Shown in pieces: positions 26,056-35,925 of a stretch of DNA of 64,000 nucleotides. The DNA lies in NCBI RefSeq assembly GCF_014199935.1, contig NZ_JACHOP010000029.1, positions 1 through 64,000 of the forward strand, in the 5' to 3' direction. The DNA is from Methylorubrum rhodinum. GTDB lineage: Bacteria > Pseudomonadota > Alphaproteobacteria > Rhizobiales > Beijerinckiaceae. The notes below the pieces were generated by a model. The model was not told the origin of the DNA. It searched no databases and was given only the letters and a program-made list of their open reading frames with translations. Position 1 is the first letter of the stretch; each line of letters begins with the position of its first letter. A program made the position numbers and the translations under genes.

Positions 26056-26649
26056 TCAGAGCGCAAGCCCGCCCCGCGCCTTCAGCGCCCGGTAGGCCGC
26101 GACGCCGTTGGCGAGGTCGGCCCGGAGCCGCCGCTCGTCGGCGAGATCGGCGAGCGCGTAGGTGAGGCCCATGATGTGGGCCGCCTCGTAGCCCTCGGGC
26201 AGCTCGCCCGCGGTGCCGAGCGTGATATCGGCCACCGGCAGCGTCTGCGAAAAGTCCGAGAGGCGCGTCCGCAGCGCGGCGCCGCTCGCGCGCAGATGGG
26301 CGCCCGCCCGCGGACCGTGCTCGCGGATCGCCGCCACCGTGCCCTGCGCCAGCGACAGATGCACCGTCTCGCGATGGGCCGGGAACAGGTAGACGAGGTA
26401 GTAGCCCCGCGTCGCGCTGGTGGTCACCGCGGGGTCGAACGCCGCGAGCCAGGGCACGGCGGCCCAGCGGGTGCCGCGGCCGGGGCTGCCCTTGACGAGG
26501 AACGTGCCGCCGAGCGGGGCGAGCGCCGCGCGCAACTCGTCCGCCGCCCCTTTCCGGATCACATGGGCGAGCGGGTGCCCGGCCGGCGGGTCGAGGCGGG
26601 CGAGCGGGTATTCCTCGATGATGCGGCGCAGGGCGTGGCCGAGGCTCAC
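26056..26649 (-). CDS. DUF3578 (MrcB N-terminal-like) protein
   Basis: 197 residues. [44 protein letters not shown] and the following AIREH segment are the hallmarks of DUF3578, the domain also found N-terminal in some McrB-type restriction and defence proteins. Here the domain stands alone, with a helical C-terminal part ([18 protein letters not shown]) and no ATPase or nuclease. The GTG start overlaps the anmK stop as GTGA. Stand-alone members have no known role; a nucleic-acid binding role is only suggested by the domain's other contexts. Confidence 0.72.
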   Translation of the reverse strand: MSLGHALRRIIEEYPLARLDPPAGHPLAHVIRKGAADELRAALAPLGGTFLVKGSPGRGTRWAAVPWLAAFDPAVTTSATRGYYLVYLFPAHRETVHLSLAQGTVAAIREHGPRAGAHLRASGAALRTRLSDFSQTLPVADITLGTAGELPEGYEAAHIMGLTYALADLADERRLRADLANGVAAYRALKARGGLAL

Positions 26650-27779
26650 GGATCGTGCAGCACGCCGCCCGGCGCCGGGGCGGCGACGCCGGTGGTGCTC
26701 GGGAAGGTGATCGGCAGGCCGTCGACCGAGCGGAGCGCCAGATAGGCGAAGGCCTGCGCCTCCAAAAAATCGGCGGACCAGCCGAGCGCGTCGGCGCTCA
26801 CGATTTCGGCATCGAGAAGGCTCTCCAGCATCGACATCAGGGTGCGGTTCTTCACACCCCCACCGGCGACGATCCAGCGGGTCGGGCGCGCGGCGGCGTG
26901 GTCGAGGCTCGCGCGGATCGCGCGGGCCGCGAAGGCGGTGAGCGTCGCGGCGCCGTCGGCGGTGCCGAGATGGCCGGCGAGCTTGTGCGAGAACCAGTGG
27001 CGGTCCAGCGATTTCGGCGGCGTTTTCTCGAAATACGGGTGCCGGAGCAGCCACGCGACCAGCGCCTCGTCCACCACTCCCCCAGCCGCGGTCGCGCCGT
27101 TCTCATCGAAAGCCTTGCCCTCGCGCTCCTTCATCCAATCGTTGACCGGGGCGTTGCCGGGGCCGGTGTCGAAGGCCAAGAGCCCGCCGTCGGCATCGAT
27201 CAGCGTCACGTTGGCGACACCGCCGATGTTGAGGATCGCGAGCGGCCCGCGATAGCCGGCGGCCGCGGCGAGCGCCCGGTGGAACACCGGCACGAGGGGC
27301 GCACCCTGCCCGCCCCGTGCCACGTCCTCGGCGCGCAGGTCGGCGACCACCGGGACGCCGAGGCGCCGCGCCAAAGCCGCGCCGTCGCCGATCTGCACCG
27401 TCAGCTTTTCCTTGGGGCGATGCATCACCGTCTGGCCGTGGAAGCCGACCACGGCGATGTCGGCCGGGGTGAGACCGTTCTCGGCGAGGAATGACTCCAC
27501 CGCCTCGGCATGGGCGCGCGTCAGGAACGCTTCGGCCTCGGGCAGGCAGCCGGGCCGGTCGGTGCGCGCGCCGACGGATTCGGCGTCGCGCAGGGCGCGG
27601 GTCAGCAGCGCCCGCTCCTCCTCGGAATAGCCGCGGTAGCCCGTGGGGCCGAGCGCCGCGACGCGGTCGTTGCCGCTGCGCGTCACGCGCACGGATTCGC
27701 CGTCGCTCTCGATCAGGGCCACGTCGATCCCGTCGAGAGACGTGCCGCTCATGAGGCCGATCGCGCGCCGCATCGTCAT
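26646..27779 (-). CDS. anmK: anhydro-N-acetylmuramic acid kinase
   Basis: 377 residues. The N-terminus [18 protein letters not shown] and later [23 protein letters not shown] and [15 protein letters not shown] are specific AnmK motifs. The enzyme cleaves and phosphorylates 1,6-anhydroMurNAc to MurNAc-6-phosphate in peptidoglycan recycling. ATG at 27779 (MTMRR) is used; six bases later another ATG is possible. It is divergent from tyrS with about 120 bp between, a common pairing in proteobacteria, and is coupled to the DUF3578 gene downstream. Confidence 0.92.
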   Translation of the reverse strand: MTMRRAIGLMSGTSLDGIDVALIESDGESVRVTRSGNDRVAALGPTGYRGYSEEERALLTRALRDAESVGARTDRPGCLPEAEAFLTRAHAEAVESFLAENGLTPADIAVVGFHGQTVMHRPKEKLTVQIGDGAALARRLGVPVVADLRAEDVARGGQGAPLVPVFHRALAAAAGYRGPLAILNIGGVANVTLIDADGGLLAFDTGPGNAPVNDWMKEREGKAFDENGATAAGGVVDEALVAWLLRHPYFEKTPPKSLDRHWFSHKLAGHLGTADGAATLTAFAARAIRASLDHAAARPTRWIVAGGGVKNRTLMSMLESLLDAEIVSADALGWSADFLEAQAFAYLALRSVDGLPITFPSTTGVAAPAPGGVLHDP

Positions 27780-27902
27780 GTGCCGCTTGTCCCCGTGCCT
27801 TTCGCGGGCCGCCCTGCTAAGAGCCGGCCCGTCCGCTCGCCCTCGCGACGAGCTAGCACGGGCCCCGCGCGCCTGTCGCGCCGCCCCACCCCAGAGACCG
27901 CC

Positions 27903-29174
27903 ATGACCGCCGAGAGCTTCGCGCCGCAATCCGATTTCCTGAAGGTGCTGACCGAGCGCGGCTATATCCATCAGGCCTCCGACAGCGAGGGCATCGATGC
28001 GGCGGCCCGTGAGGGGCGGCTGACGGCCTATGTCGGCTACGATTGCACCGCGGCCTCGCTCCATGTCGGCCATCTGCTCTCGATCATGATGCTGCACTGG
28101 CTTCAGGCGACCGGCGGCAAGCCGATCGCGCTGATGGGCGGCGGCACCACCCGCGTCGGCGACCCGTCCGGCCGCGACGAGGCGCGCAAGATCCTCTCGC
28201 TGGAGCAGATCGAGGAGAACAAGAACGGCATTCGCAAGACCTTCGACCGGTTCCTCACCTTCGGCGAGGGCGGCGGCGACGCCATCATGGTCGACAACGC
28301 CGAGTGGCTGACTAAACTCAACTACATCGAGATGCTGCGCGACGTCGGCCGGCACTTCTCGGTCAACCGGATGATGTCGATGGACAGCGTGCGGCTGCGG
28401 CTGGAGCGCGACCAGGAGCTGTCGTTCCTGGAGTTCAACTACATGATCCTCCAGTCCTACGATTTCGCCGAGCTGAGCCGCCGCTACGGGTGCCGGCTGC
28501 AGATGGGCGGCTCGGACCAGTGGGGCAACATCGTCAACGGCATCGACCTCGGCCGTCGCATGGGCACGCCGCAGCTCTACGGGCTGACCTGCCCGCTGCT
28601 GACGACGGCGTCCGGCGCCAAGATGGGCAAGACGGCGGCCGGCGCCGTCTGGCTCGATGCCGGGATGCTGAGCCCGTACGATTACTGGCAGTTCTGGCGC
28701 AACACCGAGGACGCCGACGTGGCGCGCTTCCTCAAGCTGTTCACGCTGCTGCCGATGGACGAGATCGCGCGGCTTTCCGCCTTGCAGGGCGCCGAGATCA
28801 ACGAGGCCAAGGCGGTGCTGGCCACGGAGGCGACCCGGCTGATGCACGGCCAAGAGGCGGCGCAAGCCGCAGCGGACACCGCGCGCAAGACCTTCGTGGA
28901 AGGGACGCTGGCCGATTCGCTGCCCACCGTGACTGTGCCGCGCGCCGTGCTGGAAGCGGGCCTCGGCGTGCTCACCGCCTTCGGGCCGGATTACGCCCGG
29001 CTGGTGCCCTCGACGAGCGAGGCGCGCCGCCAGATCAAGGGCGGGGGCTTGCGCGTCAACGACGTGCAGCTCACCGACGAGAAGGCAACCTTAAGCCTCG
29101 GCGACGCCACGGCGGAGGGCGTGATCAAGCTCTCGTTCGGCCGCAAGAAGCACGTGCTGCTGCGGCCAGAGTAG
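27903..29174 (+). CDS. tyrS: tyrosyl-tRNA synthetase
   Basis: 423 residues, class I synthetase. [19 protein letters not shown] contains the HIGH-type HVGH (54-57), [18 protein letters not shown] is the tyrosine/ATP region, and KMGKT (from Lys240) is the KMSKS loop. The C-terminal S4-like RNA-binding domain is seen in [19 protein letters not shown]. It charges tRNA-Tyr. ATG at 27903 begins [21 protein letters not shown]. Confidence 0.95.
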   Translation: MTAESFAPQSDFLKVLTERGYIHQASDSEGIDAAAREGRLTAYVGYDCTAASLHVGHLLSIMMLHWLQATGGKPIALMGGGTTRVGDPSGRDEARKILSLEQIEENKNGIRKTFDRFLTFGEGGGDAIMVDNAEWLTKLNYIEMLRDVGRHFSVNRMMSMDSVRLRLERDQELSFLEFNYMILQSYDFAELSRRYGCRLQMGGSDQWGNIVNGIDLGRRMGTPQLYGLTCPLLTTASGAKMGKTAAGAVWLDAGMLSPYDYWQFWRNTEDADVARFLKLFTLLPMDEIARLSALQGAEINEAKAVLATEATRLMHGQEAAQAAADTARKTFVEGTLADSLPTVTVPRAVLEAGLGVLTAFGPDYARLVPSTSEARRQIKGGGLRVNDVQLTDEKATLSLGDATAEGVIKLSFGRKKHVLLRPE

Positions 29175-29194
29175 GTTTTCGCCACCCCCGCAAA

Positions 29195-29307
29195 CGTCAT
29201 TCCGGGGCCGCGCAGCGGAACCCGGAATCCATCCGTGATGCGCGGATTTACGAAGCGTCGCGGCCGGTCGGGGGTTCCGGGTTCGCCTTCGGCGCCCCGG
29301 AATGACG
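29195..29307. repeat. palindromic repeat, family C (CGTCATTCCGGGG type)
   Basis: CGTCATTCCGGGGCCGCG at the left and CGCCCCGGAATGACG at the right are inverted arms; internally AACCCGGAATCCATC and GGGTTCCGGGTTCG pair partly. Relatives at 38564-38675, 44554-44591 and 48941-49050. It sits between the ends of tyrS and the AsmA-like gene. Confidence 0.85.
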
Positions 29308-29338
29308 GCGTCTGTTGTTTGGAAGTCGTGCCAAAGAT

Positions 29339-32300
29339 CTACTGCTCCGGCGCCGGCCCCGGCGCGCCGTTGGCGAAGGCTTCGCCGCCGCCCGCGCCGA
29401 ATAGCTTGCGCAGGAAGCCGGGAGCCACGGCCGAGAGCGGGTTCACGCTCACCGTCGGCTTGGCGATGGAGCCGGAGACGTTGAAGTTGACGGCGAACAG
29501 GCCCTCGTTGCTGCCCCCGGCCAACAGCGGCCCCACCAGCGGCACATGCGCCACCACGTTGTTGAGCCCGTAGAGCGGTACGAAGGTGCCGTCGATCTGC
29601 GTGCGCTCCTTGACGGTGTCGAGCCATCCGCCCGCGGTGAAGCCCATGGCGGCGTTGGAGATCGCGGCATCGGTGAAGCTCACCCGCGAGCCCGCGCGGG
29701 TGAAATTGGCGCGCATCTTGTCGAAGCCGACATCGTTGGCGTTGGGGGCGCCGCGCCGCCCGTCGGCCGGGCCCTGCGCCATGATGCTCGACAGCGCCGG
29801 CTCGTTGCGCAGCGCGAAGTCCTTGATCTGCACGACACCGGCCTGCGGGCCGTCGTTGAGGTAGAGGCTGAGCGCGAGCCGCCCGCCATACATCCGCTTG
29901 TAGATGTCGAGAAAGCGGAGCGTCGCGCCGGAATCGGCGGATTCGAGCGAGAGCAGCGGCTGCCCACGATCGCCCTTGGTGACGGTGGCGGCGAGCGGGG
30001 CGCCGCCGAAGCGACCGCGGAACTGGGCGGCGCGCACGTCGCCCCCGCGAAGGCTCGCCTTCAGCGTCGCGTTCGTCAGGGCCTCGCCGTTGAAGCCCGA
30101 CAGGATGCTCACCCCGATCTCGGCATCGACGTCCTTGCCGGAATCCTTGGACCCCTTCGGGTCGGAGCTCGTCATGCTCTTGAGGAAGGGTCGGGCGTCG
30201 GCGACGCCGCCCTTCACCACGACCTTGTAGCCGCTGCCGGCCTTGTCGAGGCTGACCCGCATGTCGTCGCCGGCCGAGAGCTTGAAGGCGGTGAGATCCG
30301 CCCGCTCCAACCCGCCCTCGGCCGAGACGGTGGCGCTGCCGCGCGCCATGGCGGGCGCGGCATCCAGCGCGATGTCGCGCAGCTCCATCTGACCGCCCGG
30401 CCCCTCGATCAGCGCCAGGCTCAGGCGCCCGGCCTTGCCCGAGGCCTTGGACCAGCCGGGCAGCAGACCGTCGATCGCGGCCCGGGTCAGATCCGCCTCG
30501 ATCCGCACCGGCGGCTTGGCACCCGTGCCCGAATGGCCGATCGGCACGGTCACGCGGGCGGGAATCGTGCCCGCGAGCTGCGGCGCGGCGGGCAGGCCGC
30601 GCTTGGCCCGGAACGCGTCGTCGACCGGCATCGTCACCACCGCCTCGCCCGGCGCGCCGGGCTTCGGCTGCTTGAGGTCGATGGCGACGGGGGCGCCGAG
30701 CAGGCGGCCGTCGCCCTTCAGGGCGAAGCCGTTGCGGTCGAAGGAGAGGGCGAAGCGGCCGGATTCGAACCGGTCCTTGCCGACCGCCTTGTCCATCGAC
30801 AGGTCGGTGAGCGTGCCCGAGAGCGTCACCGGCAGCTCGGCGAGGTCGGGCACAGCTTTAAGGTTGATCGGCACGTCGATGCGCAGGTCGGCCTTGCCCC
30901 TAATCGCGTTGGGATCGATCTCGGTGCCGGTCAGCCCCTTGAACATCCGCGTCTCGAGGAGCGCGGCGAGTGAGTCGGCGGTGCCGGCGAGGCGGAGGCC
31001 CAGCTGCGCCACGATCCGGTCGGGCTGCGGGTCGCGGATCAGGAACGAGGCGTCCGAGATCGTCAGCGCGCGGGTGTCGGAGAGCCGGACTTCGGCGGTC
31101 GCGTTCCGGATCGTCGTGGTGCGGCCGGTGACGAGGCCGGAGACGCGGCCGTGGGTGAGCGGCGGCGCGTCCTTCGAGATCGTGAGGGAGGCGTCCGACA
31201 CGGCGAAGGTGGCGGAGAGGCCGTGATCCGGCATCGGATCGCCGCGGGTGGCGGCGGCGAGTTCGGTCCCGCTCAGGTCGACCTTGATGTCGGCGCTGTC
31301 GAGCCGCCCGCCGCGCAGCTCGTCCACGAGGTAGTTGCGCACCGCCGGCGCGATGTTCTCCGGCCAGAGCCGGAGGGCGGTGCGCCCGTCGGTGTCGTGG
31401 GCGACGATGTGGAGGGTGAGGCCGTCGTCGTCCTTGCTCGTGCCGACGGTGCCGCTGAGGTTGCCGTTCATGCCGGCACCCGCGATCGACAGCGACTCGA
31501 TGTTGACGCCGCCGGCCCGGCCCGTGAGCCGCCCCTTCACCGCGCCGATGCGGAACGAGGGATCGTAGCGGGAGGCGCCGTGCAGCATCACGTCGCGGCC
31601 GCCGAAATCGAAGGCCCAGGCGTCCTCGGCGCCGGGCGGGCCGATGGCGAAGGCGCCGGTGAAGTGCGCCTCGTTGCCGCCGCCGCGGTAGTCGATGGCG
31701 GCGATGTCGAGGGCGCGGCGGGTCTCGTCCCAGCGCGCCTCGGCCCGCACCTGCTCGACGACGACGGGGTTGAAGTCCTTCTCGTCGACGACGAACAGGC
31801 CCTCGCCGGTCTTCACCTCGAAGGTCATGGTGTCGATGCGGCTGCCCCGGAGGGCCACGTCGGCCTTGGCCGAAAGCTTCAGGTCGGTCTCGATCGGCAT
31901 CTTCGACTGGCCCGACAGCAGAAGCAGGTCGGTGACCGGCAGGTCGTCGAGGGTGATGACGCCCGCGCGCCGCCCTTCCGCCTCGTCGTGGACCTTGCCG
32001 CCGAAGCGCCACTCGCCGTTCGGGCCGTCGATGCGCAGCTCGAAGATGCGGGCGCCGTCGCCGCTGCCGCCGCGGTGGAACAGGCCGTTGACCCGCTCGA
32101 AGGTGGCGCGGTGACGCGCGGCGTCGTCCACCAGCGTCAGGCGCCCGTTGGTGATGCGGGCGCGGTCCAGCGCGCCGATCACGCCCGCGGGGTCGAGCAC
32201 CACGCCGAAGATCGAGGCGACGGCGGCCGAGACCGGCGAGACCTGGCCGCGGGCGGCGTCCACGCTCGGCAGGGTGTGGGGCTTGGCGGCATCCGCCTGG

Positions 32301-32782
32301 GAGGGGGCGGAGGCCGCGAACGCGATCGACCCGTCGTCGTGGACGAGCGCGGTCATCTGCAGGTCGCGGAACTCGATGGAGCGCGGCTGCACCGAGAGGC
32401 GCAGCAAGCCCCAGCTGTCGAGGCTGACGACGGCCAGCGGCGCACGCACCACCAGAGCGCCCTCCGGATTGTAGACGTCGAGCCCGCCGACGCGCAGCGC
32501 CAGGGAGGATTCGGCGTCGAGTTCAAGAGCGCTGTCGTTGAGGCTCACGCGCCAGCCGGGGCCGACGCTGCCGGCGATGGCTTCCGCCACGCGCTGGCTC
32601 AGGCCGTCGATGCGCAGCGGACCCTGCGACAGCCGCAGGTAGCCGAGCCCCGAACCGAGCCCGAGCAGGAAGACGAGGACAACCGCGCCCCATAGCAGGG
32701 GACGGCGGCGTCGGCGCACTCCCTTGCACGGGGCAGGCTCGACCGCTTCCTGAAGCAGGGTCCTGGCCGTTTCCTGATCCAT
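29339..32782 (-). CDS. AsmA/YhdP-like envelope protein (DUF3971, AsmA C-terminal)
   Basis: 1147 residues. After a basic cytosolic start (GVRRRRRPLL) one membrane helix (about 29-48) is followed by a long beta-rich periplasmic region with repeated AsmA-type strands (e.g. LALRVGGLDVYNP, FRDLQMTALVHDDGSIAF). The C-terminus has the AsmA-like IDGTFVPLYGLNNVVAHVPL and NPLSAVAPGFLRKLFG motif used to define YhdP-type bridge proteins. These are thought to carry phospholipid between the inner and outer membranes. The gene is single and divergent from bcp. The exact paralogue (YhdP, AsmA, TamB) is inferred from architecture. Confidence 0.85.
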   Translation of the reverse strand: MDQETARTLLQEAVEPAPCKGVRRRRRPLLWGAVVLVFLLGLGSGLGYLRLSQGPLRIDGLSQRVAEAIAGSVGPGWRVSLNDSALELDAESSLALRVGGLDVYNPEGALVVRAPLAVVSLDSWGLLRLSVQPRSIEFRDLQMTALVHDDGSIAFAASAPSQADAAKPHTLPSVDAARGQVSPVSAAVASIFGVVLDPAGVIGALDRARITNGRLTLVDDAARHRATFERVNGLFHRGGSGDGARIFELRIDGPNGEWRFGGKVHDEAEGRRAGVITLDDLPVTDLLLLSGQSKMPIETDLKLSAKADVALRGSRIDTMTFEVKTGEGLFVVDEKDFNPVVVEQVRAEARWDETRRALDIAAIDYRGGGNEAHFTGAFAIGPPGAEDAWAFDFGGRDVMLHGASRYDPSFRIGAVKGRLTGRAGGVNIESLSIAGAGMNGNLSGTVGTSKDDDGLTLHIVAHDTDGRTALRLWPENIAPAVRNYLVDELRGGRLDSADIKVDLSGTELAAATRGDPMPDHGLSATFAVSDASLTISKDAPPLTHGRVSGLVTGRTTTIRNATAEVRLSDTRALTISDASFLIRDPQPDRIVAQLGLRLAGTADSLAALLETRMFKGLTGTEIDPNAIRGKADLRIDVPINLKAVPDLAELPVTLSGTLTDLSMDKAVGKDRFESGRFALSFDRNGFALKGDGRLLGAPVAIDLKQPKPGAPGEAVVTMPVDDAFRAKRGLPAAPQLAGTIPARVTVPIGHSGTGAKPPVRIEADLTRAAIDGLLPGWSKASGKAGRLSLALIEGPGGQMELRDIALDAAPAMARGSATVSAEGGLERADLTAFKLSAGDDMRVSLDKAGSGYKVVVKGGVADARPFLKSMTSSDPKGSKDSGKDVDAEIGVSILSGFNGEALTNATLKASLRGGDVRAAQFRGRFGGAPLAATVTKGDRGQPLLSLESADSGATLRFLDIYKRMYGGRLALSLYLNDGPQAGVVQIKDFALRNEPALSSIMAQGPADGRRGAPNANDVGFDKMRANFTRAGSRVSFTDAAISNAAMGFTAGGWLDTVKERTQIDGTFVPLYGLNNVVAHVPLVGPLLAGGSNEGLFAVNFNVSGSIAKPTVSVNPLSAVAPGFLRKLFGAGGGEAFANGAPGPAPEQ

Positions 32783-32933
32783 TCACTCGTTCGCTGCTGC
32801 CGCCGGGCAGAGGTCGCCGCCGGGAAGCGTCCGCCGGCAGCCATCCTCAGGATTCGGCCCTTCCGGCATGGCGTCCGCCGGGCGATCCGTGCATGGGAAG
32901 GGCACACCATCAATCGGCCGAAAGGAAGGCATG

Positions 32934-33401
32934 ATGCCCATCGCCCCCGGTGAGCCCGCGCCCGATTTCACGCTACCTGGAGCGGGCGGCGAGACCGTCA
33001 GCCTCGCCGGACTGCGCGGTCACACGATCGTGCTCTACTTTTACCCGAAGGACGACACGAGCGGCTGCACGCTGGAAGCCCAGGGCTTCAACGCGGCGCA
33101 GGACGCCTTCGCCGCAGCGGATGCGCGGGTGATCGGCGTCTCGCCCGATTCGGTGAAGAGCCACGACAAGTTCCGGGCGAAGTACGGCCTCACCTTCCCG
33201 CTCGCCTCGGACGAGGCCAAGTCCATGCTGGAGGCCTACGGGGTCTGGGTCGAGAAGAGCATGTACGGCCGCAAGTACATGGGCGTGGAGCGCACCACCC
33301 TGCTGATCGACCGCGAGGGGACGATCGCGCGGATCTGGCCGAAGGTGAAGGTGCCCGGCCATGTCGAAGAGGTGCTGGAAGCCGCCAAGGCGCTGGCCTG
33401 A
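32934..33401 (+). CDS. bcp: Bcp/PrxQ-type peroxiredoxin, 1-Cys variant
   Basis: 155 residues. LYFYPKDDTSGCTLEAQGF holds the peroxidatic Cys45, and GVSPDSVKSHDKFRAKYGLTFPLASD is the rest of the PrxQ pattern. The enzyme reduces peroxides with thioredoxin. The resolving Cys five residues later, found in many PrxQ proteins, is Gln50 here, so it probably works as a 1-Cys enzyme. The ATG at 32934 has AAGGA seven bases upstream; the adjacent ATG at 32931 is nearly equivalent. Confidence 0.9.
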   Translation: MPIAPGEPAPDFTLPGAGGETVSLAGLRGHTIVLYFYPKDDTSGCTLEAQGFNAAQDAFAAADARVIGVSPDSVKSHDKFRAKYGLTFPLASDEAKSMLEAYGVWVEKSMYGRKYMGVERTTLLIDREGTIARIWPKVKVPGHVEEVLEAAKALA

Positions 33402-33498
33402 CGCGCCCGGCGGTTCGGCGACCTCCCCGCCACCGAAGCCTTCCTTAACCTTGATCGGGTGTGATCGCCGCCATCATCGGAAGCGGTCGCCTCGCCTC

Positions 33499-34671
33499 AT
33501 GCCATCACCCGCCCCGCGCAGCCCGAAGCCTCTTCCCCGGCCCCGCCTCGCGGTGGCGCTCGGCCTCGGGCTGACGCTCACCACCGCCTGGGCGGGTGCT
33601 GCGAGCTACTACCTGATCTTTCACGACGAGGTGCTGGCCCGCTTCGTCTCGCGCCAGAGCGCGATGCAATACACCTACGAGGAGCGGCTCGACACGCTCC
33701 AGCGCGCGCTGGACCGCGCCACCTCGGACCATGCCACCACCCGCGGCAGTCTCGAGTCCCGGCTCTCGACGCTGGCCGAGCGGCAGGCGCTGATCGAGCG
33801 GCGCCAGGGCGTCCTCTCCGGGATTCCGGGCGCCGCGGCCGAGATCGATGTGCCCACCACGGGGTCGATCCCGGTGCCCGAGTCGGCGGCGGGGCCGGTG
33901 CGTGCGCAGAAACCGTTCCCGACGCCCGAGTTGCGGATGCAGTCCGACGACCGGGCCGAGAGCCAGGACAGCCTCGCCGTCGCGCGGCTCGCCCGGATGG
34001 AGCGGTCGCTCGACCGCATGGCGGAGGGCCAGTCGCGCGCCCTGTCGCGCGTGGCGCAGGCCGCCGGGCGCAGCGCCGACCGGTTCCGCGACCTGATCGC
34101 CCGCACGGGCCTGAGCCCCGCCCGGTTCGAGCCGGCCATGGGCGGGATCGGCGGCCCGCTGGTGCCGCTGCCGGCCGACGCCTTCGAGGCCAACCTCGCC
34201 GAGGCGCGCCGCCAGATCGACGAGGAGACGCATCTGCGCCGTGTCGCCGCCGCGCTTCCCTTCCGCCAGCCGCTGCCGGGCGAGATCGCCTATACCAGCA
34301 GCTTCGGCACCCGGCTCGACCCGTTCACCCGCATGGCCGCGCTCCATACCGGCGTCGACATGCGTGCCGAGACCGGGGCGCCTGCCCGCGCCACGGCCGG
34401 CGGCCGGGTGAGCGCGGCGGAATATGCCGGCGGCTACGGCAACATGGTCGAGGTCGATCACGGCCGCGGCCTCGTCACCCGCTACGCCCACCTGTCGGGC
34501 TACGCCGTCTCGGTCGGCCAGCGGGTCGAGGCCGGGTCGGTCGTCGGATTCGTCGGCTCCACCGGCCGCTCGACCGGCAGCCACCTGCATTACGAGACCC
34601 GCATCGACGGCGAGCCGGTCGATCCGCAGCGGTTTCTGCGGGCGGGGGCGGAGTTGACCTTTGCCGATTGA
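33499..34671 (+). CDS. M23 family (LytM-type) peptidase, membrane-anchored
   Basis: 390 residues. A Pro/Arg-rich cytosolic start, one membrane helix (about 18-42), a coiled-coil (YEERLDTLQRALDRATSDH and onward) and a C-terminal LytM domain. Zinc motifs are seen as ALHTGVDM (HxxxD) and HLHYE (HxH). It resembles MepM/NlpD-type murein endopeptidases, which cut or regulate peptidoglycan cross-links during growth or division. It is a single gene; the hairpin after it is read from the prfB side. Confidence 0.9.
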   Translation: MPSPAPRSPKPLPRPRLAVALGLGLTLTTAWAGAASYYLIFHDEVLARFVSRQSAMQYTYEERLDTLQRALDRATSDHATTRGSLESRLSTLAERQALIERRQGVLSGIPGAAAEIDVPTTGSIPVPESAAGPVRAQKPFPTPELRMQSDDRAESQDSLAVARLARMERSLDRMAEGQSRALSRVAQAAGRSADRFRDLIARTGLSPARFEPAMGGIGGPLVPLPADAFEANLAEARRQIDEETHLRRVAAALPFRQPLPGEIAYTSSFGTRLDPFTRMAALHTGVDMRAETGAPARATAGGRVSAAEYAGGYGNMVEVDHGRGLVTRYAHLSGYAVSVGQRVEAGSVVGFVGSTGRSTGSHLHYETRIDGEPVDPQRFLRAGAELTFAD

Positions 34672-34680
34672 GGCGGGCTC

Positions 34681-34713
34681 GAACGAAAACGGCCCCGGTT
34701 CTCACCGGAGCCG
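34681..34713 (-). terminator. prfB terminator
   Basis: Read on the minus strand, CGGCTCCGG...CCGGGGCCG forms a stem of eight pairs with one mismatch and then TTTTCGTTC. It begins 11 bases after the prfB stop codon. Confidence 0.7.
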
Positions 34714-34723
34714 CTGATTCGTC

Positions 34724-35852
34724 TCAGTCGATGTCCTCGACCGGCTCCGTGGCGCCGTAGACGCGCGCGGCGAGCGAGGCTTCCATGAACGGGTCGAGGT
34801 CACCGTCGAGCACCTCGTCCGGGTCGGTCGATTGGGTGCCGGTGCGCAGATCCTTCACGAGCTGGTACGGCTGCAGCACGTAGCTTCGGATCTGGTGGCC
34901 CCAGCCGATGTCGGTCTTGGAGGCGGCCTCGGCGTTGGCCTTCTCCTCGCGCTTCTTCAGCTCGGCCTCGTAGAGGCGGGCGCGCAGCATGTTCCAGGCG
35001 GTGGCCCGGTTCTTGTGCTGCGAGCGCTCCTGCTGACACGCCACGACGATGCCGGTCGGGTTGTGCGTGATGCGCACCGCCGAATCGGTCGTGTTGACGT
35101 GCTGGCCGCCCGCGCCCGACGACCGGTAGGTGTCGATGCGGCAGTCCGATTCCTTGATCTCGATCTCGATCCGGTCGTCGACCACCGGATAGACCCACAC
35201 GCTCGCGAAGCTGGTGTGCCGCCGCGCGTTGGAATCGTAGGGCGAGATGCGAACCAGGCGGTGCACTCCGGACTCGGTCTTGAGCCAGCCATAGGCGTTG
35301 TGGCCCTTGATCAGGAGCGTGGCGCCCTTGATCCCGGCCTCTTCGCCGTCGGTCATCTCGACGATGTCGACCTTGAACTTCCGCCGCTCGGCCCAGCGGG
35401 CATACATGCGGTGAAGCATGTTGGCCCAGTCCTGGCTCTCGGTGCCGCCCGCGCCCGCATGGACTTCGAGATAGGTGTCGAAGCCGTCGGCCTCGCCCGA
35501 GAGCAGGGTCTCGACCTGACGGCTCGCCGCGTCCTTCTCGATCGCCTTGATCGCGGCCTCGCCCTCCGCGATGGAGGCCTGATCGCCCTCCATCTCGCCG
35601 AGTTCGATCAGCGTCGCGGCGTCCTCGAGATCCTGCTCGAGCTTCTTGATCGCGGTGACGGCCTCGTCGAGCTGCTGGCGCTCGCGCATGACCTTCTGCG
35701 CGGCCTCGGCGTCGTTCCAGAGGTCGGGGTTTTCGGACGCGGCATTCAGCTCCGCGAGGCGTTTATCGACGGTATCCCAGTCAAAGATGCCTCCTCAGCA
35801 GCCCTATAGACTGCTTGGCGGCATCCGAGGCTTGCTCGATCTCGGCGCGCAT
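34724..35852 (-). CDS. prfB: peptide chain release factor 2, programmed +1 frameshift
   Basis: 375 residues after frameshift. The first frame runs [17 protein letters not shown]...RRHL to a TGA at 35783-35781. The site reads AGGAGGCATCTTTGAC: an internal Shine-Dalgarno AGGAGG, slippery CTT and an in-frame TGA, the classic RF2 autoregulation signal. In the +1 frame the protein continues [17 protein letters not shown] is at about 248-250. The stop-codon recognition tripeptide is SPY (203-205) rather than the common SPF, as in relatives I recall from alphaproteobacteria. RF2 releases peptides at UGA and UAA, so low RF2 favours frameshifting at the UGA. Confidence 0.95.
35781..35796 (-). promoter_or_regulatory. 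RF2 programmed frameshift signal
   Basis: Minus-strand AGGAGG-CAT-CTT-TGA-C. The AGGAGG pairs with 16S rRNA and pushes the ribosome +1 from CTT to TTT-GAC when RF2 is scarce. Spacing and slippery codon match the conserved arrangement in bacterial prfB genes. Confidence 0.93.
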
Positions 35853-35925
35853 CTGGTGTGGAACTCGTGTGTGTGGGCCGCGGGTGATACCGGGCGTGCC
35901 CGACCCTTTAGCCCAAGCGCCCGCC

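Noticed and set aside
30762-30790. tRNA-like T-loop sequence ATTCGAACC
   Set aside because: It lies in the AsmA-like coding region, with no acceptor or anticodon arm; no tRNA was found anywhere in the window.
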